Below are positions 57,972-64,000 of a stretch of DNA of 64,000 nucleotides, one piece after another. Both the position numbers and the translations under genes were made by a program. Below the pieces are notes generated by a model. It saw only the letters and a list, made by a program, of their open reading frames with translations, was not told where the DNA came from and did no database searches. Position 1 is the stretch's first letter; every line of letters begins with the position of its first letter. The stretch spans positions 48,286-112,285 of the forward strand of contig FN648547.1 of assembly GCA_000310025.1 (NCBI GenBank), given 5' to 3'. This stretch comes from Ectocarpus siliculosus (lineage: Eukaryota; Sar; Phaeophyceae; Ectocarpales; Ectocarpaceae).

Positions 57972-58428
57972 ACTCCTCGCGATGGTGGTTGGCGCCTGGG
58001 TGTTTATTGTGCAATCGGGCATGAGGCCGGCGTACGCTCGCAATAGCATCCGCATGATGGGCGACAACTCATCGAGTGTGGCTTGGGTGAACAAGGGTCG
58101 GGGGGGCCGCGAGCCCCGCTCGGGGGCACTTATGCGTATGCTCGGTTGTTTGGAGATGGGTAGTGGGTGGTGCTTTGAGACGGCTCATGTGAAGGGTGTC
58201 GATAACACGATTGCAGACGGTATTTCACGATGGGAGCCGGAGACCATTGACGCACACCTTCGCCTGTCCCGTCCCAATGTCGCGTGGCGCCAACAGGTCT
58301 TGGACCCGGAGGTCGCCGATCTTTGTACCGGCGTCTTAGCCGCGAGTACGTCCGCGAGTCAGTTGCGCAGTCGTCTCGAAGAACTTACCTGTCGGGTTGG
58401 CGGGCTTGGTGTGCTTTTCGCGGGTTGA
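57950..58428 (+). pseudogene. RNase H C-terminal part of YR element 3
   Basis: Follows the RT in the +1 frame: LSINTLELLAMVV, RMMGDNSSSVAWV and GVDNTIADGISRW give the remaining RNase H acidic residues. The tail (DLCTGVLAASTSASQL) overlaps the start of the recombinase, which is read in the -1 frame relative to this one. The shift at ~57950 is more likely a mutation than recoding, because it splits a domain. Confidence 0.7.
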
Positions 58429-59408
58429 TTGGCGCGTCGGAGTACCTCTCGGGAGAGGCGGACGATGCGGTGCTGGGACAAGCACTCATGGAGTTTGTGG
58501 CGTGGTGTTGTGCAGATAAGGGTAACGTTGCACCGACCATTTCCGGCAAGCTCGCCGCTGTACAGTATTTTCATCGCGTCGATAGGCAGGTCGAGTTGCC
58601 GACCAGTGAGCCTCTCATTAAGCGGAGTTTGTTGGGTGTTGCGCGTGCCCACGTTGGAGTGGGTACGAAACGTCGGAGGCGTGTTCCCGTCTCGTGGGAG
58701 ACGCTGCTGGAGGGCCAGCAGCTAACGGCGTTGTGGGGGACGGGCGGTCGGGTCCTATGGCTATGCTTGGCGTTGTCGTATTTTCTGGTGGCGCGTTCGG
58801 ATGAGATTTTTGCCACGATGTCGGGACACTGCCAACAGGTGCATTGTTTGCGGCGGAGCGACGTCGAGTTTTTCGACGGGGAGCACGTGTTAACCCCGTT
58901 GCACTGGCACAAGGCTACGGGTGTCCGGGTTCGGTTTCGTGGCCACAAGGGAGATCAGTCGGAAATTGGGGCATACGTTACACGAGTGCGCGATGTCGCA
59001 CGAGGCGCGAGTTCTCAGATTGGTGCCGGTGGCGGTGCCGTGGCGGTGTTGGTGGAATTGATGGCGTGCCATCTTGCTTTGCCTGAGAACGCCCCTCTGT
59101 GCTCGTTTCGTTGCAGTAGGAGCAGGTCGGTTAAAGTTTGGGGATATTCCAAAGCTCTTAGCGACCTTCGCCAGATTGTGGAGAAGGTAGGTGGCGACCC
59201 GAGACAGGTTGGCTTGCATTCATTGAGGATCGGGGCCGCCACCACGTTGGCAGCGGGAGGAGACGTACCGGATAGAATTATACAGAGAGAGGGTAGATGG
59301 AAGGAAGGGTCCGGTACATTCAAGATATATACTCGGGACCATATGGTGGACGTAGACATAGTATCCCGTAAACTAGCAAAGGGATGGAAGGAGCAGAAGG
59401 AGGGTTAG
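58284..59408 (+). CDS. Tyrosine recombinase of YR element 3
   Basis: 374 codons to TAG. The homologous core begins at SSRRTYLSGWRAWCAF, about 45 codons in; there is no ATG before it, so expression may rely on frameshifting from the overlapping RNase H frame or reinitiation. Catalytic set: Arg in FLVARSDEIF, HSLRIGAAT (59218-59229), REGRW and Tyr in FKIYTRDH (59328-59330). Related over its length to the recombinases of elements 1, 2 and 4. Confidence 0.85.
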   Translation: MAPTGLGPGGRRSLYRRLSREYVRESVAQSSRRTYLSGWRAWCAFRGLIGASEYLSGEADDAVLGQALMEFVAWCCADKGNVAPTISGKLAAVQYFHRVDRQVELPTSEPLIKRSLLGVARAHVGVGTKRRRRVPVSWETLLEGQQLTALWGTGGRVLWLCLALSYFLVARSDEIFATMSGHCQQVHCLRRSDVEFFDGEHVLTPLHWHKATGVRVRFRGHKGDQSEIGAYVTRVRDVARGASSQIGAGGGAVAVLVELMACHLALPENAPLCSFRCSRSRSVKVWGYSKALSDLRQIVEKVGGDPRQVGLHSLRIGAATTLAAGGDVPDRIIQREGRWKEGSGTFKIYTRDHMVDVDIVSRKLAKGWKEQKEG

Positions 59409-59438
59409 CATATACGAAGGTACGGGCAAGGGAGACAG

Positions 59439-59520
59439 AATGCCGTCCCACTAAACGTCGATGTTGGTGGATGTCAATGGTAGAGTACCATTGGGGGTCT
59501 CGGTATACTGAGACGGCATT
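59439..59520 (+). other. Nested inverted repeats just after the recombinase stop
   Basis: Outer arms AATGCCGTC (59439-59447) and GACGGCATT (59512-59520) enclose CAATGGTA-gag-TACCATTG (59475-59493) and GTCTC-ggtatact-GAGAC (59497-59514). The last arm shares bases with the outer stem, so alternative folds compete. It may be a 3' RNA structure of the element. Confidence 0.55.
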
Positions 59521-59701
59521 TTGTTAGGCCCAGCCAGTTGACATGAAAGGGAACTTGGATTCTGGATGAGAGAGGGAAGCGACCGGTGTCGCCCCCTCGT
59601 TATTTGCCAGAGAGTTACCTTTCAGACTTCGTGGAAAATAATAATAAAAATGACACTTCGGAAAAATACAATAAAGGAGGAAAAAAAAATGGAAACCGTA
59701 A

Positions 59702-60898
59702 GGCCACTTGTTAAGCTGTCCTTTTTTGGGCTGTCCCTTTTCTCAAAAAGGGACGAACCAAAAAATAATCTAGCAAAACGATGACCCACTTGTTACGGTG
59801 CTGGTCGATCCTTTTTGCTCATCCGCCAAAAAAAATGACCCTGCAACATGTGCAACGGCCGTTCGTCACACAATCAGTACCTTGGCACCGAGTTGGTTTT
59901 TCGGTAATATCTCTGCACAGAGCGAAGCATCAGCAACTCTAAAGCTATCCCCCGCGAGCTGGGTGCTTGGTCCGCCTTGTGTGGCGGCGGATCGAGACCA
60001 CAGGGCAGTGGGAGGCACGGCAACTGAGGTGGCGAGAGTCAACAGCACCTTGAAAAACCCCACCGCGCCAACAACCAGCATTTTGTGCTCTTTTTTGCCC
60101 ATGCCGCAACTTTGGTTCATGGATGCTCCCTCGCCACACACTGAAACAACAGCGATGACAAAGGTATCCGCCACGAGCTATGTGTATGGTCCGTCTTGTG
60201 TGGTGGTTGACACAGACCAGGAGGCTAACGGGCGGTCAGAGGTTGTGAGCGTGAGAGTGGTGGACAAGCGGGAAAAATGACCCGCCGCGTCTCCAAGCAT
60301 ATTTTTTGTTATTTTTCCCGTGTTGCAACTTTGGTTCATCGATGCTCCCTCGTCACACACCGAAGCAACAGCGATGACAAAGGTATCCGCCATGAGCTGT
60401 GCGTCTGATTCGTCTTGTGTGGTGATTGATACAGACCAGGACGCTATAGGTTCCCCACAAGTTGGGTTCGCAAAAGTTGACTGTGCACCAAACAGACCCA
60501 CCGCTGCTGCGTCCAGGCTCTTTCGGCTCGTTTACCGCTTGTTTGCCGCACACATCGGGTTGTCCACCTGGTCAGCCGGATGACAACATTACGTCTATCG
60601 CCGAGGCTACTGACTCCGTACCAGTCACATGACACGACTCGTGCGAATACCGTTAGAGTTTGCGGGGATCATCCGTCGAGATATTCAAGTTTGTGGGCAA
60701 GTGTCATGTGTTGTGACAGAAAAAGGACCGTCCCATCCTGTCACAAAGTTGCCCAAAAAGGGACAGGATGGGGCGATCTTTTTCCGTTGTCCCTTTTCGG
60801 GAGGTAGGTTCAAAAATGCAAAAAAAGACCACGTAACAAGTGGTTCTTGGTTTTTGAGAAAAGGGACAGCCCAAAAAAGGACAGCTCAACAAGTGGCC
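59702..60898. mobile_element. Non-autonomous PIF/Harbinger-like TIR element
   Basis: Terminal inverted repeats of about 48 bp begin GGCCACTTGTT on each side and differ at one position; similarity extends further inside (CCACTTGTTACG). The element is flanked by TAA on both sides (59699-59701, 60899-60901), the 3-bp TWA duplication typical of PIF/Harbinger. At 1197 bp it has no transposase frame. It contains three diverged ~219-bp repeats (near 59957, 60175, 60395). Confidence 0.8.
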
Positions 60899-60904
60899 TA
60901 AGGA

Positions 60905-62110
60905 GGAGAGAAAACAAATGAAAATGAAATGAAAACGAAAAGGGCGAGGACAAAGAGGGACCAGGCCGAAAAATAACAAGAAGTATGAGGCAGAACAAGG
61001 CACACGGTGGAGAGACCACTAACGAACAAGCAAACACGCAAACACGGTCACCAACCAGCGATACATACATTGTAATGGTACGAAATCACTACTACTGGGG
61101 GGGGGGGTGGTGCAATGGTGCAGCGTTGGGGAGGGGGAATTGGCGAAAAGGAATTCAATCCGGCACGTGTCGTGCCACTCGGTCCGTCTCTTCTCGTTTG
61201 CTTCCTTCCTTCGCCGTCTCGTCCGTCTCCTGCCCCCCTCCCGCCCCATTGGTTGTTGGCTTGTCGTTTCGTTTGAGCGCTCGTTGTCGGCTGGCCTCTT
61301 CTTCCTTCTCGTGCCAGGAGGTCATGAATCTCTCAGCTCCCTGCAGCACCGCCGCATGCCAGGGTACTCCCCCCTCCACCTTCGCGGCTTCCGTCCACAT
61401 TAACTTCGGTGCCGTTTCTTTCGGTACGGGAATTCCGAGACAACTTGGGTCGGTTTTCGTACATCCGTGGTCGGCCCCGAATGCCTTCAGGTCGTCGAGC
61501 ACACACTTCGGACAGTTCTGTTCCTGTCCCCCCCTACGTGGCTTCTCCCCCCCCGCCAGCTCGCCGAGCATCAGTCGTTTCGGGAGTCGCCCGTCCGGCT
61601 GCCTTGCCAGTGCTCCCGCGAACAGTAGGCGTCGTTGTCGGATCGTGGCTTCAACGCTCTGGCATTCGACCCTCTTAAGCGTCTGGGCGTACGAGAGCTG
61701 CCGGTAGGTGTCTTTCTTGCGCTTGTACCCGATAACTCGAAGGAGCAGTCGGTGGTGTGTCGACCGCAGCGTCTGATAGTGGCCGCTGAGTGGTGACCAT
61801 GTCATGCAGCCTTACAGCAGTGCCTCCATCGTCTCCGCCTGGAGGAGGCGGATCTTGAGTCGGAATGGCGCTTTCGGTCTGCCGACGAGCTCCTGGCCAT
61901 ATCGCCTGAGGCACGCCCACGCTCCTCTGCTCCTGTAGCTGATCTCCCGGGTGAGGTCGCCATGTTCGTTGACGAGGCCACCGAGGTACCGGAACTCGGT
62001 CGTCTGGGCGTATTTCTGTCCCGCGGCTTCGATAGTCAGTGGTGGAGAAGGCGGGGGGGGCTGTGATGTTGCAGTCGGCTTGTTAGTAGCTGAGGTTGTA
62101 CCCCTTGGGA
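60905..62110 (-). mobile_element. LINE (non-LTR retrotransposon) 3' end
   Basis: The minus strand codes for the region C-terminal to the RT of a LINE ORF2. The 3' UTR (about 61150-60905) matches 20250-20520. The 5' side fades beyond about 62110, so the copy is 5'-truncated. Confidence 0.7.
61155..62060 (-). pseudogene. LINE ORF2 C-terminal region with a nonsense codon
   Basis: The minus strand reads EFRYLGGLVNE, GDLTREI and LLQAETMEALL, a TAA (61812-61814) at the place of an expected Tyr (LLYGCMTW), then CMTWSPLSG, LLLRVIGYKRKKD, LSYAQTLKRV, SVEATIRQRRLLFAG and RLPKRLMLGEL. These are the usual motifs after the RT catalytic core of many LINE ORF2 proteins. The YxDD core and endonuclease lie outside the preserved part. 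A charged Glu/Lys/Arg tail ends at 61155. Confidence 0.7.
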
Positions 62111-62984
62111 TACCCTACAGACTAGCGGTCCGCGACCTTCTATCATCGAGTTCGGTGAGCTACAAGCTAGATTTTTGAAGCTGCTGTGCGGTCCAATTTT
62201 GAAACGCTTCAAGCACACGGTGAACACGAATCACCGCCTATCTATGTGAGTGTATGGGGCCGCGAACTTCAGCGCAGCTCTTCCCTCACATATCCAGCTG
62301 GTCGCCATTGTCGATTTGAATGCCTAGGGTCATGTATATGCATGTATGTCCTGATCGATAATTCGGGTGGCTCAATTGTGTGTGATGGGAGCGAAGAGCA
62401 GCTCGGCCATGACGGGCCGCACGGGTAGGTAAAGACGTGTAGACGTGGTGAAAAACGTGTTGTATTCATCGGGGGCGTGCTTGAGCTCGTCATTCCATCA
62501 CGGGATCAAGTCACGCATAACGCTTTAACACCCAGAACGAATCTCCATGAATCTCCACCAATCTACTACACTCCCAAGGAAAACACAAAGAAACTTCTTG
62601 TTCCTCCGTAGTTCGTCACTGCAATCCCTTCATATGCATACGCAATATACCACCCCCATGCTATGCTACGAGTATATCGAATAGCCCCCCTGCTCGTATG
62701 CATCGTCATGCTCCAGCAAAATATCAAAGCCATTCTTCTCATACCAGTTCATCCCAAAACAAATCAAAACCAAGACAAAATCGAAAACTCCAACACCAAA
62801 ATAGTACCTCCAAAAACAATCAATCGCATACCAACTCTTCCAAATCATCAAGAAAAATCCCAAACATTAATCTTCCAAAACATTACCATCTCCACTTGAC
62901 CCTCTCTATCTCTTCTTCAAACTCGTACATATCCTCTCTCTTCCACTCGACGGCAAAGCACGATTTGATCCCAAAACACCTCTT
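62111..62984. other. Non-coding stretch, probably including the copia 3' region
   Basis: No gene seen. 62740-62900 is A/C-rich, that is T/G-rich on the copia coding strand just after its stop, and could hold the polypurine tract and LTR. No second LTR is available for comparison in the window. Confidence 0.4.
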
Positions 62985-63998
62985 TCACTGCAAATTCGTC
63001 ACAAAGTCTCTGTGCAACGCAAAAGATTCCTTGCTGATAGCCTTCGTCAAGAAATCTGCATGCTGAAACTCCGACGCCACATGAGTAATCGAAATCTCCT
63101 TCCTCTCTACCATTTCCCTGATAAAGTGATGCCGTACATCAATGTGCTTCGAGTTTGAGTTCGTGATCGGGTTGTGCGCAATCTGAATCGCTCCCTGATT
63201 ATTCTCGAAAACCTGAATGCACGGCATGCCTGCATCTGGCAACATGAAACGCCAAACCTGCCTCAAGAAAAGCACCTCCTTCAAGACGTCGGCAATTGCC
63301 ACATACTCTGCTTCCGTTGTGGAAAGCATAACGCACTTCTGCGTCCTCGAAAACCAAGTCACACACCCACCCCCACACATCACTAGTCCTCCTGAGACCG
63401 ACCTACGGTCTGCTGCCTTGCTTGCATAGTCAGCATCCACAAACACCTGCATGCTCATGCCAGTCACGACACCCCTCTCAAATGTAATCCCCATCCAACT
63501 CGTCCTACGCACGTACCCTAAAATACCAAGTGCTGCCTTCCAGTGCACCATCTTGGGAGACGCGCAATACCGCGCTACTGCTCGTACTGCATTCGCGATG
63601 TCCGGCCTGGTTTGAGTGGCCAACCACATCAGGGATCCTACCAACTCGCGGAAAGGGACGTCAGCACACGCTTCGTCCTCGTCAAAGTCGGTGAGCTTAA
63701 TGCTCACAGGCAAGGGCACACTCTTCCCCCACTCTACGCCCTACTCTACAGCCAACTCTTCTGCAAACCTTTGCTGCGAGATCCTCAAAAGGCCTCTCTC
63801 TAGATCTCTCTGGTAAAAGCACGCGGAGTACCACCTCAACTCCCCAAGGTTCTTCACGGGGACCATCTCGTTGAGGTCTCTGCCAAACTTGTCACATCTC
63901 TCCTTCTGCCCTACGGCAAAAATGTCATCCACGTGGACCACGATGATCATGATCACACATCCATCCTCCATAAATCGAAAAACACATGCATCCGCCAA
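62985..63998 (-). pseudogene. Ty1/copia pol: RT C-part and RNase H, cut by window edge
   Basis: Reading from the right edge: VHVDDIFAVG carries the RT active site (HVDD, usually YVDD), then VKNLGELRWYSA and a single TAG at 63741-63743. The same frame continues with FRELVGSLMWLATQTRPDIANAV, a hallmark copia segment, and RNase H: VFVDADYASKAADRRSVSG, STTEAEYVA, ENNQGAIQIAHNP, KHIDVRHHFIRE and the terminal HADFLTKAI. It ends at 62985. Function: cDNA synthesis and RNA removal. One nonsense codon is the only lesion seen in this part; integrase and gag would lie beyond the window. Confidence 0.85.
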
Positions 63999-64000
63999 AC

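Larger units (their letters stand above)
54699..59408 (+). mobile_element. YR element 3: DIRS/PAT-type retrotransposon with complete coding set
   Basis: Gag (54699-56120), in-frame UAG, RT/RNase H (56121-58428) and recombinase (58284-59408) are all present in that order. Only one lesion is evident, a one-base shift near 57950 between RT connection and RNase H. No split direct repeats are visible; the 3' flank meets a TIR element 0.3 kb after the recombinase stop. This is the best template for the ancestor of elements 1 and 2. Confidence 0.85.

Overview
The window looks like a repeat-rich intergenic region of a eukaryotic nuclear genome. It holds Ty3/gypsy, Ty1/copia, LINE, PIF/Harbinger and several tyrosine-recombinase (YR, DIRS/PAT-type) elements. 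GT-AG introns of 162-348 nt can be placed with matching phase in two genes. No rRNA, tRNA, CRISPR array or prokaryotic operon was found, and no conserved host housekeeping gene was recognised. The mix of DIRS/PAT-type, chromodomain gypsy and Harbinger elements with CAG/GTT microsatellites would suit an alga or other protist, but the species cannot be fixed from the sequence.

Layout. 1-5.4 kb: unassigned sequence with one possible exon (2191-2544, minus) and a perfect 27-bp foldback. 5.4-8.6 kb: YR element 1, lacking reverse transcriptase (RT). 8.6-23.4 kb: a block bounded by two inverted ~525-bp repeats (X), each next to an ~800-bp repeat (RepA); inside are a decayed chromodomain Ty3/gypsy element (10.2-20 kb), a LINE 3' end and tandem duplications. 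23.7-30.0 kb: YR element 2, a full-length RT-less relative of element 1 with a 2.7-kb leader full of hairpin-forming tandem repeats. 30.6-33.2 kb: an unidentified intron-containing gene or gene pair. 34.0-35.8 kb: a three-exon PIF/Harbinger transposase (minus) with one frameshift. 36.4-41.6 kb: a decayed minus-strand DIRS-like element. 43.7-49.6 kb: a minus-strand PAT-like element (element 4) with A1 ... B1-A2-B2 split direct repeats. 51.7-52.1 kb: a relic sharing blocks with the gypsy element. 54.7-59.4 kb: YR element 3 with Gag, RT, RNase H and YR. 59.7-60.9 kb: a Harbinger-like TIR element with TAA target duplications. 60.9-62.2 kb: LINE 3' end. 63.0-64.0 kb: Ty1/copia pol running off the right edge.

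The most interesting observation concerns the YR elements. In element 3, gag (CCCH zinc finger) and RT/RNase H lie in the same frame, separated by a single UAG. That UAG is followed, after exactly 7 nt, by a GC-rich hairpin. Elements 1 and 2 have lost RT/RNase H but keep the same UAG, 7-nt spacer and hairpin. In element 2 readthrough of this UAG would join Gag directly to the tyrosine recombinase. This resembles gammaretroviral-type stop-codon readthrough, here in YR elements and in a derivative family that carries Gag and recombinase but no RT.

Almost every coding region carries nonsense or frameshift lesions, listed per entry, so most of these copies are probably inactive. Coordinates of repeat edges were read by eye and may be off by a few bases.
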